Shown here: in pieces, positions 48,278-56,790 of the stretch
How positions within the stretch are numbered: the first letter of the stretch is position 1
Layout: the number at the start of each line of letters is the position of its first letter
From: Palsa-504 sp963787645
GTDB lineage: Bacteria > Actinomycetota > Actinomycetes > Streptosporangiales > Streptosporangiaceae
DNA length: 64,000 nucleotides
Reading direction: 5' to 3'
Assembly: GCA_963787645.1 (NCBI GenBank)
Contig: CAWBDS010000013.1
Span: 124,001 to 188,000 of the forward strand
The notes under the pieces: generated by a model
What the model was told of the DNA's origin: nothing
The model's input: only the letters and a program-made list of their open reading frames with translations
The model's database searches: none
Position numbers and translations under genes: made by a program

Positions 48278-49831
48278 TCAGAACGTGGTGGTCGCCAGCG
48301 CGCTGAGCTGCTCGTTCGGCAACGGCGTATAGCCGTGCACATTACTGGCCAGGACCGTGTAGTCATAACTGTCGAACAGCCAGATCCACACCGCGTTGTT
48401 GGTCAGGTAGGTACTGATCTGAGCGTAAAGCTGGGCGCGAGTGGACGCCGACGGATTCTGGTCCGCGTTGGTCAGCAGGCTGGCCAGGGCCGGCGAGGAG
48501 TACCCGGACGGGACGGCCAGGTTGGCCCCGGGCCCGAAGTACCGGCCGTACATGATGTACGGGTCCGGGTTCGCGCCGTTCTCGGCGAAGGCGGCCTGGA
48601 ACTGGCCCTTGAGCCAGCGCTGGATGTAGTCGTTCTCGCCCAGGTTGTCGATCGTCATGTGGATGCCGACCTTGGCCAGGTCGGCCTGCGCGGTGACGGC
48701 CTGCGCATCGCTGGTCGCGTCGAGCGCGTCCGCGGTGATCGCGGTGAAGCTGAAGCCGCTGGCCATCCCGGCGGCGGTCAGGTAGTGCTTGGCCTGGGCC
48801 AGGTTCTGCGTCCCGCACGGGCCGGCCGTGGCGCTGGGCGCGTACGGGCCGAGCGGCACCGGGCCCACCACCTCACCTTGGCCCAGCGCGGCGTTGGCCA
48901 GGATGTCGGTCCGGTTCAGCGCGCAATCGATGGCCAGTCGGGCGTTGGCGTTGGCCAGCGGCCCGGTGCGGTCCTGCAGCATCAGCGCCCGGTAGTTCAG
49001 GTCGAGTTCCTTGTCCACCTGCAGGCTGCTGCCGCTCAGCGTCTTGACCACCTGAGGCTGGGTGAGCAGGCCCATCTGCACGGTCCCGGCCTGCAGCGCC
49101 GAGGCGATGGACTGCTCATCGGGAATGGTCCGGAAGATGACCTTCGCGATGGACGGCGCACCGCCCCAGTAGGACGGGTTCTTGGCCAGGGTCAGCGAGG
49201 TACCCGGCGCCCAGGACACGTACTTGAACGGTCCGGTCCCGTCCGGCTGGCTGGCGATGGTGCCCGCGGTGATCGCCTTGGCCGGCAGGATGGACAGGTT
49301 GGTCGTGGTCAGCCCGTCCAGGATCGAGAAGTCCGGGTGCGTGAGCTGGAGCGTTACCGTCTGCGGGCTCGGGGTGGAGATCGAGGCGACGGTGGAGACG
49401 TTGGACGCCGCCGCCGCGCCGGTCTTAGGGTTGAGTACCCGCTCCAGCGACGCCTTGACGTCCGCCGACGTGAGCGTGCTGCCGTCGTCGAACCTGACCC
49501 CCGAGCGCAGCGTGAACGTGACGCTCTTGCTGTCGCTGCTGAAGCTCCAGCTGCTGGCCAGGTCCGGCACGACCTGCAGGCTCGAGTTGAGGGTGACCAG
49601 CGGCTGGTAGATCAGGCCCAGCGCCTGCAGGTCCAGGAAGTTGGTGGCGATCTGCGGGTCCAGCTTCTGCACGCTGGAGGTATTGGCGATCACGAACGGC
49701 GCGCTGCTGGTGCTGGAGCTCGAGTTACCCGGCGTGCTGCTGCCGCTTGAGCTACAGGCGGCCAGACCGATACTCAGCGCAACCAGGGCTGCGGCGGGAG
49801 CGCCCCGCCGCGACAGTGAAGCGAGGGGCAT
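48278..49831 (-). CDS. Oligopeptide-type solute-binding lipoprotein
   Basis: Family 5 binding protein (DppA/OppA/MppA class), 517 residues. A lipoprotein signal ends at Cys26 (ALSIGLAACSSS), followed by a Ser/Gly/Thr linker and the two-lobe SBP_bac_5 fold (QALGLIYQPLVTLNSSLQVVPDLASSW). It captures peptides, nickel or muropeptides; a murein tripeptide is attractive given the neighbourhood but cannot be read from sequence. ATG 49831 has a GGGAGGG site. A good promoter lies 109-138 bases upstream, so this gene begins the operon. Confidence 0.92.
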   Translation of the reverse strand: MPLASLSRRGAPAAALVALSIGLAACSSSGSSTPGNSSSSTSSAPFVIANTSSVQKLDPQIATNFLDLQALGLIYQPLVTLNSSLQVVPDLASSWSFSSDSKSVTFTLRSGVRFDDGSTLTSADVKASLERVLNPKTGAAAASNVSTVASISTPSPQTVTLQLTHPDFSILDGLTTTNLSILPAKAITAGTIASQPDGTGPFKYVSWAPGTSLTLAKNPSYWGGAPSIAKVIFRTIPDEQSIASALQAGTVQMGLLTQPQVVKTLSGSSLQVDKELDLNYRALMLQDRTGPLANANARLAIDCALNRTDILANAALGQGEVVGPVPLGPYAPSATAGPCGTQNLAQAKHYLTAAGMASGFSFTAITADALDATSDAQAVTAQADLAKVGIHMTIDNLGENDYIQRWLKGQFQAAFAENGANPDPYIMYGRYFGPGANLAVPSGYSSPALASLLTNADQNPSASTRAQLYAQISTYLTNNAVWIWLFDSYDYTVLASNVHGYTPLPNEQLSALATTTF

Positions 49832-49939
49832 GTTCCCTCCCGGTGGCGGCGGCGCGCGAGGGCGCCAGTTCGGCAGGGCCTGTCGGTCCTGGGGTCCGGG
49901 TCAGGCATGGTCCGCATGCCCGGCGCGTTGGATGTAAGG

Positions 49940-49969
49940 ATGTTACGAGCAGCATGTTTAGGGTGTCAA
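49940..49969 (-). promoter_or_regulatory. Promoter of the peptide ABC operon
   Basis: On the minus strand a perfect TTGACA (49964-49969) is followed after 18 bases by TAACAT (49940-49945), which fits TANNNT. The transcript would start near 49932, giving a leader of about 100 bases. Confidence 0.65.
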
Positions 49970-50016
49970 CAAGCAACATAGGTCCGCACCGCAACAGATC
50001 GATAACCCTCTTTTTA

Positions 50017-50030
50017 CGGAACGGTCCGTG
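50017..50030. repeat. CGGAACGGTCCGTG motif, divergent copy 3
   Basis: Differs at two positions from the copies at 7787 and 23723 and again follows a T run (TTTTTA). It lies about 50 bases upstream of the -35 box of the peptide operon. CGGAACGGTCCG is itself nearly palindromic, so it may be a binding site. Confidence 0.45.
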
Positions 50031-50141
50031 GTGCCACCCTCCAGCAATAGTCACACGCCCCCCACCAGCCGCAGCCGCGTCCACCCCCGCTCCCCGCCGC
50101 GTCCCGCCCAGCCCTCCGCCCGTCCCGCCGCGCTCGCCACA

Positions 50142-50253
50142 CGGAGTGAAACCGGCGTTTCACTACGCTAGAGCGCAGACTCCCGCGAGGCCGAGGGTGG
50201 TGAAACCCGGGTTCCACCACCCTCGGGTGTGGTGGATTACCGGTTTCACTCCG
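50142..50253. repeat. Compound inverted-repeat element in the 492-base peptide-operon/murQ spacer
   Basis: The longest gene-free stretch of the window is 49832-50323. Beyond the promoter it holds this element. CGGAGTGAAACCGG (50142-50155) is perfectly inverted at 50240-50253. The left arm also folds on its own: AGTGAAAC, loop CGGC, GTTTCACT (50145-50164). Between the arms 50191-50226 is an almost perfect 36-base palindrome with one mismatch, starting CCGAGGGTGGTG and ending CACCACCCTCGG. It encodes no plausible protein. It could be a terminator pair, a REP/MITE-like repeat or a regulatory RNA structure. Confidence 0.75.
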
Positions 50254-50323
50254 CTCGCGCCGGCCGCGGTCGGCTACTCCGGTTAAGTGGATAGCCCGGA
50301 CCGGGTTTCATTCTGTTACTCGG

Positions 50324-51265
50324 CTAGTCGCGGGAGCTCTCGCGCGCCGGTTCGCGGGCCGGTTCGCGAGCCGCGGTTCCGGTAGCGGCCAGGGCCGCCC
50401 GGACGCTGCCGCCGTCGGCCAGGGCCCGGGCGGCCGCCTCGGGTTCCAGCCCCGAGAGCAGGCACAGCATGGCCAGCCGCAGGTCTCCGCCACAGCGGGC
50501 CAGCTCGGCCCGGCAGGTGGCCTCGCTGGTCCCCGACGTCTCCATCAGGATGAAGATCTGTCGCTGGCGCAGCTTGGCGTTGGTGCCGGACAGCGACACC
50601 ATGAGGTTCGAGTAGGTCCGCCCGAGCCTGATCATGACCGCCGTGGACAGCGAGTTCAGGATCATCTTCTGGGCCGTGGACGCCTTGAGCCGGGTCGATC
50701 CCGCGATCGCCTCGGGACCGGTATCCACCAGCAGGCCGCGGTCGGCCAGGTCCGCCAGCGGTGCCGACATGTTGCTGCTGACCAGGACGGTGAACGCCCC
50801 GCAGGCCCGCGCCGCGCGCAGCGCCCCGGCCACATAGGGCGTCCGTCCGCTCGCCGACAGGCCCACCGCCACGTCGGCGCTGGTGAGGCCGGCGGCCGCC
50901 TGCCAGCCCAGCGATTCGCGGTCCTCGGCACCCTCGACCGCGTGCGCCACCGCGCTCTCGCCCCCGGCGTGATGCGCGATGAACAGGTCGGCCACCCCGA
51001 AGGTCGGCACCACCTCGGCCGCGTCGAGCACCCCGATCCGGCCCGACGAGCCGGCCCCGAAGTAGTGCACGTGCCCGCCGCCGCGGACCCGGTCCACGGC
51101 ACGGTCCACCACGTCGGCCAGGGTCGGCAGGACGTCGGCCACCGCCCCGGCCACCACCGCGTCCTCCGCGTTGAGCAACCGGAGCAACTCGAGCGTCCCG
51201 ACGGTGTCGATCTCGATGGTGCGGTCGTTCCGCATCTCGGTCCGCGACGGAAGCGGCCGTTTCAC
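50324..51265 (-). CDS. murQ: N-acetylmuramic acid 6-phosphate etherase
   Basis: MurQ cleaves the lactyl ether of MurNAc-6-phosphate to GlcNAc-6-phosphate and lactate in cell-wall recycling. This SIS-domain protein shows the conserved start TEMRNDRTIEIDT, the sugar-phosphate loop GAGSSGRIGVLDAAE with the catalytic Glu, and the second Glu in VEGAEDRESLG. The KASTAQKMILNSLST segment is also typical. GTG 51265 gives 313 residues, matching family length and placing TEMRN near residue 10; an upstream ATG at 51307 would crowd the divergent anmK promoter. The tail has a REPA-type repeat. It is transcribed away from anmK, whose product it uses. Confidence 0.93.
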   Translation of the reverse strand: MKRPLPSRTEMRNDRTIEIDTVGTLELLRLLNAEDAVVAGAVADVLPTLADVVDRAVDRVRGGGHVHYFGAGSSGRIGVLDAAEVVPTFGVADLFIAHHAGGESAVAHAVEGAEDRESLGWQAAAGLTSADVAVGLSASGRTPYVAGALRAARACGAFTVLVSSNMSAPLADLADRGLLVDTGPEAIAGSTRLKASTAQKMILNSLSTAVMIRLGRTYSNLMVSLSGTNAKLRQRQIFILMETSGTSEATCRAELARCGGDLRLAMLCLLSGLEPEAAARALADGGSVRAALAATGTAAREPAREPARESSRD

Positions 51266-51349
51266 GGCGTCTGGCTGCGGTTCAACGGGCACCCCCGCCC
51301 TCCTCATCCCAGTTCCAGGGGCGACGGATCCATGTTACTGTTTTCCGTC

Positions 51350-52582
51350 GTGAGGTCCAGAGCTGTTGCATATTCACATGACGAGCAGCCGCGCCGGGCC
51401 CGGGTGCTGGGCTGCATGTCCGGAACCTCGGTCGACGGCATCGACGTCGCCTGCGTGGACCTGGAACTCGACGGTGACGAGCTCGGCTGCGCCTACCGCG
51501 GCGTGCTCAGCGTCCCGTTCGAGGGCACGCTGCGGGACCGGATCGTGGCCGCGCTGCCGCCCGGTGAACCCGGTGCCGGCGAGCTGTGCCAGCTGCACGC
51601 CGAGCTCGGCCACGCCTACGCCGCCGTGTTCGCCACCGCGGCCGACCAGCTGGCCGAGGGCCAGGCCGACTTCGCCGTGCTGCACGGACAGACGTTCTTC
51701 CACTGGGTAGACGACGCGGGCCGCGCCCTGGGCACGCTCCAGCTGGGCAACTCGGCGGCGGTGGCCGAACGAGTGGGCCTGCCGGTAGTGTGCGACCTGC
51801 GCAGTCGTGACGTGGCCGCGGGCGGCCAGGGTGCGCCGCTGGTATCGATGTTCGACCAGCTGCTGCTGGCCGGCCGAGAAGGGTCGGAGCCCGGACCCGG
51901 CGCCGCGGTCAACCTGGGCGGGATCGCGAACCTGACCGTGGTGGACGGCGGGCAGGTGCTGACGGCCTACGACATCGGCCCGGCCGGGGCGCTGATGGAC
52001 CCGGCCGCCGGGCTGGCCAGCGACGGAACCGAGCAGTTCGACGCCGACGGCGCCCTCGCGACGCGCGGGACGGTCAGCGAGCCGCTGCTGGCCCGGCTGA
52101 AGGCCGAGCCCTACTATCGGCTACCGCCGCCTCGCAGCACCGGCCGGGAACTGTTCAACGCCGCCTACCTGCGCGCCATGCTGGCCGGCGTCGATCCGGC
52201 CCCGGCTGGCCCGGACGTGGCCGCCACCGTCACCAGGCTGCTGGTCGACCTGCTGGCCGAAGCGGCCAAGCAGCACGGCCTGACCGAGCTCGTGCTGTCC
52301 GGCGGCGGCAGCGCGAACCAGACCACGCTGCGCTGGCTGCGCGAGGCGGTCCCCGGCGTGCGCGTGCTGACCACCGCTGACCTCGGCGTGCCCGCCCAGG
52401 CCAAGGAGGCCGTGGCGTTCGCCGTGCTCGGCTTCTTGACCTGGCACGGCCTGCCCGGGTCGGTGACCGCGGCGACCGGCGCGGCCCACCCCGCCATCCT
52501 GGGCACCATCCAGCCGGGCGCCGCCCCGCTGCGGCTGCCCGAGCCCGCCCCGGCGGCCCCTCGGTACCTGCGGCTTCGCTAA
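51350..52582 (+). CDS. anmK: Anhydro-N-acetylmuramic acid kinase
   Basis: AnmK opens and phosphorylates 1,6-anhydro-MurNAc to MurNAc-6-phosphate, the substrate of MurQ. The 410-residue protein has GCMSGTSVDGID at its start, VLHGQTFFHW, the CDLRSRDVAAGGQGAPLV catalytic block and NLGGIANLT, all diagnostic. Start choice: TACTGT at 51336-51341 fits a -10 element whose start point falls at GTG 51350, so a leaderless mRNA is likely; ATG 51332 overlaps that element. There is an N-terminal extension of about 20 residues compared with short homologues. Its stop overlaps the convergent LysR gene by 4 bases. Confidence 0.94.
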   Translation: MRSRAVAYSHDEQPRRARVLGCMSGTSVDGIDVACVDLELDGDELGCAYRGVLSVPFEGTLRDRIVAALPPGEPGAGELCQLHAELGHAYAAVFATAADQLAEGQADFAVLHGQTFFHWVDDAGRALGTLQLGNSAAVAERVGLPVVCDLRSRDVAAGGQGAPLVSMFDQLLLAGREGSEPGPGAAVNLGGIANLTVVDGGQVLTAYDIGPAGALMDPAAGLASDGTEQFDADGALATRGTVSEPLLARLKAEPYYRLPPPRSTGRELFNAAYLRAMLAGVDPAPAGPDVAATVTRLLVDLLAEAAKQHGLTELVLSGGGSANQTTLRWLREAVPGVRVLTTADLGVPAQAKEAVAFAVLGFLTWHGLPGSVTAATGAAHPAILGTIQPGAAPLRLPEPAPAAPRYLRLR

Positions 52583-53493
52583 CGAACCGCCCAGGCCGGC
52601 GCCCAGGTCCCCGCGCCGGGCTGGGCCGAGCCGAGGTGAGCCCGCAGGGTGCGCAGCGCGGGGTGCGGGTTGTCGTTCCGCCAGATCAGCGAGTGCGGGT
52701 ACACCGGTGTGGGGTCGTGGATGGCGATCCGCCGCAAGCCGTAGTCGGCGGGCCAGAGCAGCCGGGTCTGCTCGCCGACCAGGCTGGCCAGGTCCGCGGC
52801 GTCGGCGATCACATCCAGCAGGGACTCGGTGCCGAAGTTGGGACCCACCGCGTCGATGGACAGGCCGAACGCGGCCGCGAGCGCCTCGTAGTAGGCCGCC
52901 CACTCCGTCCCGGCCGCGATGCCCGGTATCCAGATCCGGTGCCCGGCGACCTGGGCGAGCGTGACCGCACGGGCCGAAGCCAGCGGGTGGGCCGGCCCGG
53001 TCAGCAGCTGATGGGGCTCGTCCAGGACCCGGGTGGCCCGCAGTCCCTCGGGCAGTGGCCCGGTGACCGCCCGGAAGGTGGCGTCGATGGCGCCGGACCG
53101 GATCGCGGCGATGGCCGCCTCGGCGTCGAACAGGGTCACCACGTCGAGCTCGGTCTCGGGATTGGCCCGGTGAAAGCCGCGCAGCAGCGCGGTCGGGGCG
53201 ATCCGCCTGCTGATCACGTCGACGCGCAGCGCGCGGCGGCCGGGCCGGACCGAGGCCGCGGCCTGCTCTTCGGCCTGCAGGAGCTCGCGGGCGTGCGGCA
53301 GGAACGCCTGCCCGTCCACGGTGAGCTCGGCGCCGCGTGCCGTGCGGGTGAACAGCCACACGCCCAGGTCTTTCTCCAGCGCCGCGATCCGTTTGGAGAC
53401 GGCCTGCTGGGTGATCGACAGCTCCGCGGCGGCCTCGGAAAACTGACCCGCGTCGCTGACCGCGACGAACGTGCGGACGGCTTCGAGATCCAC
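52579..53493 (-). CDS. LysR-family transcriptional regulator
   Basis: A 304-residue LTTR: winged helix at residues 1-60 (FVAVSDAGQFSEAAAELSITQQAVSKRI) and a periplasmic-binding-type effector domain. GTG 53493 gives MDLEAVRTFV, the normal LTTR start; TTG 53502 is the first codon of the open frame. It is divergent from an MFS exporter gene and probably controls it. The 140-base spacer contains two palindromes. Effector is unknown. Confidence 0.9.
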   Translation of the reverse strand: MDLEAVRTFVAVSDAGQFSEAAAELSITQQAVSKRIAALEKDLGVWLFTRTARGAELTVDGQAFLPHARELLQAEEQAAASVRPGRRALRVDVISRRIAPTALLRGFHRANPETELDVVTLFDAEAAIAAIRSGAIDATFRAVTGPLPEGLRATRVLDEPHQLLTGPAHPLASARAVTLAQVAGHRIWIPGIAAGTEWAAYYEALAAAFGLSIDAVGPNFGTESLLDVIADAADLASLVGEQTRLLWPADYGLRRIAIHDPTPVYPHSLIWRNDNPHPALRTLRAHLGSAQPGAGTWAPAWAVR

Positions 53494-53513
53494 ACCCGTC
53501 AACCCTAGTCACG

Positions 53514-53598
53514 ACAACGCGCCGTTGTGGCTCGCCCACGGATGAGTTGTTTGCGCAGCGACTACCCGGTTCGCTTTGATCGTTCCGGTCAACCGGAA
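53514..53598. promoter_or_regulatory. Two palindromes in the LysR/MFS divergent spacer
   Basis: ACAACGCGCCGTTGT (53514-53528) is a perfect palindrome with a 3-base centre, close to the LysR start. TTCCGGTCAACCGGAA (53583-53598) is a perfect palindrome with a 4-base centre, close to the MFS start. Either could be the LTTR recognition or activation site; both lie where divergent regulation would act. Confidence 0.5.
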
Positions 53599-53633
53599 GT
53601 TGTTGGGGCCGGAGCCGCGAAGGGGTGCTGATC

Positions 53634-54895
53634 ATGATGGCGAGGCGGTCGCTGGAGCGGTTCGGATGGCTGTGGGCGGCGTACGCGGTCAGTACGTTCG
53701 GCACCTGGCTCGCGTTCGACGCGTTCTCGCTGCTCGCGATCCTCGTCCTGCACGCCGGGCCGGCCGAAGTCTCGGTGCTGTCCGCGGCCGGCCTGGCGGT
53801 GGGCGCGCTGGTCGCGGTGCCGCTCGGCCCGTGGATGGAGTATCGGCGTAAGCGCCCGGTGATGATGGCCATGGATCTCATCCGGTTCGCCGCGCTGATG
53901 ACCATCCCCGCCGCGTTCGCGCTCGGCTGGCTCAGTTTCGCCCAGCTCTTGGTGGTCTCGGTCGTCACCGGCGCCGCCGACATCGCGTTCAAGACGGCCA
54001 GCGGGGCCTACCTGAAGGCGCTCGTGCCGGGCGAGCGCCTGTTGCTGGCCAACGCGCGGTTCGAGTCCACCACCTGGACCGCCACCGCGCTCGGGCCGCC
54101 GCTCGGCGGGGCCGCGTTCGGGCTGTTCGGCCCGGTGACCACCGTGCTGGCCAACGCGGTCAGCTTCGTGTTCTCGGCCGCCGGGATCCGGGCCATCGGC
54201 GGCGGCGAGCCACATCCGGTGCGAGCGGGCACGCCGCGCCTGCGCGTCCGCGACCTGCCCGACGGATGGCGGTACATCCTGACCCATCCGGTGCTGCGCC
54301 TGCTGTTCTTCAACAGCATCAGCGTCGCCGCCCTGATCCTGGCCCCCGCGCCGATCCTGGCCGTGCTCATGCTCGGACGCCTGCACTTCCCGCCCTGGCA
54401 GTACGGCCTGGCCTTTGCCGTCCCCTGTGTGGGCGGCCTGATCGGGGCCCGGCTGTCCCGGCGGCTGGTGGCCAGGTTCGGCCGGCACCAGGTCATGATC
54501 ACCGCGGGCACCCTGCGCGCGTGCTGGCCGGTCGGGCTGGCCTTCATCGGGCCCGGCCTGGCCGGACTGGTTACCGTCATGGTCATCGAACTGGGTCTGA
54601 TCACCTGCATCGGCGTGTTCAACCCGGTGTACGTCACCTACCGGCTCGAGCAGACCCCCGCCGACCGCGTGGCCCGCACCTTGTCGGCGTGGTCGGTCAC
54701 CAGCAGCGCCACCGTGGCCACGCTGACCGCCCTGTGGGGCGTGCTGGCCAGCCTGACCAGCCTGCGCGTCGCGCTCGCGTCGCCGGCCTGCTCCTGCTGG
54801 CCACCCCGCTGCTGCTGCCACGCCATGACCGGACGGCTCCGCACGACCGGGCACTGGCGGGCTGCGCCGCCCGTCCGGCCCGCCCCGTCGCGTGA
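53634..54895 (+). pseudogene. MFS exporter (DHA3/MFS_3-like), frameshift near 54779
   Basis: A 12-helix major facilitator protein. It starts at ATG 53634 or 53637 after AAGGGG and has the loop 2-3 region PLGPWMEYRRKRPVMM typical of the superfamily. The frame turns to nonsense after SLTSLRVALA. One base off, VAGLLLLATPLLLPRHDRTA continues the last helix and a short tail to TGA at 54895. Adding one base near 54779 restores a protein of about 420 residues. Only the final helix is affected, so even the uncorrected product would be nearly complete. The divergent LysR gene likely regulates it. Confidence 0.82.
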
Positions 54896-54944
54896 CCTGG
54901 GGCTCCTGCTCGGGATTTATGCGCTCAAACGGTAACCTGACACC

Positions 54945-55865
54945 GTGGCCGAACACCAGGGACGACCGGATCAGGGGCCTGACGTCGGGATCCTGGTCAC
55001 CATCCGGGCGTTGCTGCCGAACCTGGCCCCGGTGGAGCGGCGGGTCGCGCAGATGGTCCTGGACGACCCGGCCGGGGTGGCCTGGCGCAGCATCTCCGAA
55101 CTCGCTAGTTCCTGCGGCACCTCGGCCACCAGCGTGGTCCGCTTCTGCCGGGCGGTCGGCCTGCGCGGCTACCCCGAACTGCGCCTCGCACTGGCCGGCG
55201 CGGTGGCCCATGACGACGCGACGGCGGTGGCGGCCGCCTCGAGCGACATCGATCCCGACGATGACGCCGCGACCATCACCAAGAAGATCGCCCACGCCGA
55301 TGCCCGGGCCGTCACCGACACCGCGAGCCACCTCGACATCGCCACCTTGACCCAGGTCGTCGGCGCGCTGGCCAAGGCCAGCCGGATCGACATCTACGGG
55401 GTCGGGGCCAGCGGCTACGTGGCCCTGGACCTGCAGCAGAAGCTGCAGCGCATTGGCCGGCCGGCCTTTGCCTGGCCCGACCCGCACATGGCTATCACCT
55501 CGGCCTCGCTGCGCGAGCAGAGCGACGTGGCGATCGGCCTGTCCCACACCGGGACCACCGTCGACACCATCGACGCGCTGCGCGAGGCGCGCGGGCACGG
55601 GGCCGTCACCGTCGCGGTGACGAACTTCCCGTGGTCCCCGATCACCGAGACGGCCGACTTCGTGCTGCTTACCGCGGCCCGCGAGACCGCGTTCCGGTCC
55701 GGCGCCATGACCAGCCGGATCGCGCAGCTGACCGTGGTCGACTGCCTGTTCGTGACGCTGGCCCAGCAGGACCTGTCCCGGACCCGGGTGGCGCTGGAGC
55801 GGACCTTCGCCGCCGCCCAGGCCAAGCGCGTCCGCCGGACCCGCCGCCAGCCGCCTAGTGGCTGA
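54945..55865 (+). CDS. MurR/RpiR-family SIS regulator
   Basis: A 306-residue regulator: RpiR-type helix-turn-helix at about 20-90 (RSISELASSCGTSATSVVRFCRAVG) and a SIS sugar-phosphate-binding domain at about 130-260 (IDIYGVGASGYVALDLQQKL; VAIGLSHTGTTVDTIDALR). In E. coli the relative MurR represses murQP and responds to MurNAc-6-phosphate. Here it sits 2-4 kb from murQ/anmK and overlaps a GlcNAc-type kinase by 8 bases, so it is the best local candidate to sense a muropeptide sugar phosphate. GTG 54945 gives MAEHQGRPDQ. No strong Shine-Dalgarno is seen. Confidence 0.9.
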   Translation: MAEHQGRPDQGPDVGILVTIRALLPNLAPVERRVAQMVLDDPAGVAWRSISELASSCGTSATSVVRFCRAVGLRGYPELRLALAGAVAHDDATAVAAASSDIDPDDDAATITKKIAHADARAVTDTASHLDIATLTQVVGALAKASRIDIYGVGASGYVALDLQQKLQRIGRPAFAWPDPHMAITSASLREQSDVAIGLSHTGTTVDTIDALREARGHGAVTVAVTNFPWSPITETADFVLLTAARETAFRSGAMTSRIAQLTVVDCLFVTLAQQDLSRTRVALERTFAAAQAKRVRRTRRQPPSG

Positions 55866-56790
55866 CCCGCCGCAGCTACCCGCGGTCGCCAGCGCCTGGC
55901 CCGGGCGGCTTCTGGGTGTCGACGCCGGCGGCAGCGGCACCCGGGCCGTGGTACTCGAAGCGGGCCAGGTAACCGCCCAGCCCGACGGCCCGCCCATGAA
56001 CGCGCTGCTCAGCAGCGGGTTCACCGAGCAGCTGCTGCGGATCATCGCCGCCGCGGGCGCGACCGTGGCGGGTATCGGCCTGCCCGGCGTACACGCGGCC
56101 GGCCAGGCCAGCCAGCTCGGCCACGCCCTGACCCGGCGGACGGGCTGCCCGGTGCACGTCACCGGCGACGCCGATACCGCGCGCCACGGCGCGTTTCTCG
56201 GTGCCCCCGGCATCGTGGTCATCGCCGGCACCGGATCGGTCGCGCTCGGCTGGGACGGGGAGCGCTTCGCCTACGCCGGCGGCCACGGCTACCTGCTGGG
56301 CGATGAGGGCAGCGCCTACTGGATCGGCCGCGAGGCGGTCCGCGCGGCGCTGCGCTTCGAGGAGCAAACCGGCGGCTCGGAGTCCATCTTCCGGACCGTG
56401 ACCCAGGCCACCGGACCTGATCTGGACGCGTTGATCGGCGAGCTCAACGCGCATCCGGCCGACCGCGGCCGGCTGGCTGTCCTGGCCCCGGCGGTCACCG
56501 CGCTTGCTGCGCACGACCCCGAAGCGCAGCGGATCGTCCGCTGCGCCGCCGAGCATCTCGCCACCCTGGCCGAGTCCGTCCGGCGCCGGCTGAGGGCGCT
56601 ACCGGTCGCCGGCTCCGGAGGGGTCTTCCGCGCCCCGGCCGTCTGGGCGCGGTTCGCCGACCTGACCGGCGCCACCCGCCCGCTCGCCCCGCCCGCGGTC
56701 GGCGCCGCCCTCCTGGCCGCCACCTGCACACCGCCGTCGCCGAGCCCTTCATGCTCCTTTCACGGTCGCCAGGCATCCTTGAGCGGGTGA
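55858..56790 (+). CDS. N-acetylglucosamine kinase-like BadF/BadG-family ATPase
   Basis: A sugar kinase of the ASKHA fold, 310 residues. It has the phosphate-1 loop GVDAGGSGTRA, the second loop IAGTGSVALGW and the GGHGYLLGDEGSAYWIG block of GlcNAc/glucosamine kinases. It would phosphorylate free GlcNAc (or a related amino sugar) released by the NagZ-like enzyme. GTG 55858 lies inside the RpiR 3' end and its stop overlaps the next start (GTGA), so regulator, kinase and glycosidase form one operon. Sugar specificity is inferred from context. Confidence 0.88.
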   Translation: MADPPQLPAVASAWPGRLLGVDAGGSGTRAVVLEAGQVTAQPDGPPMNALLSSGFTEQLLRIIAAAGATVAGIGLPGVHAAGQASQLGHALTRRTGCPVHVTGDADTARHGAFLGAPGIVVIAGTGSVALGWDGERFAYAGGHGYLLGDEGSAYWIGREAVRAALRFEEQTGGSESIFRTVTQATGPDLDALIGELNAHPADRGRLAVLAPAVTALAAHDPEAQRIVRCAAEHLATLAESVRRRLRALPVAGSGGVFRAPAVWARFADLTGATRPLAPPAVGAALLAATCTPPSPSPSCSFHGRQASLSG

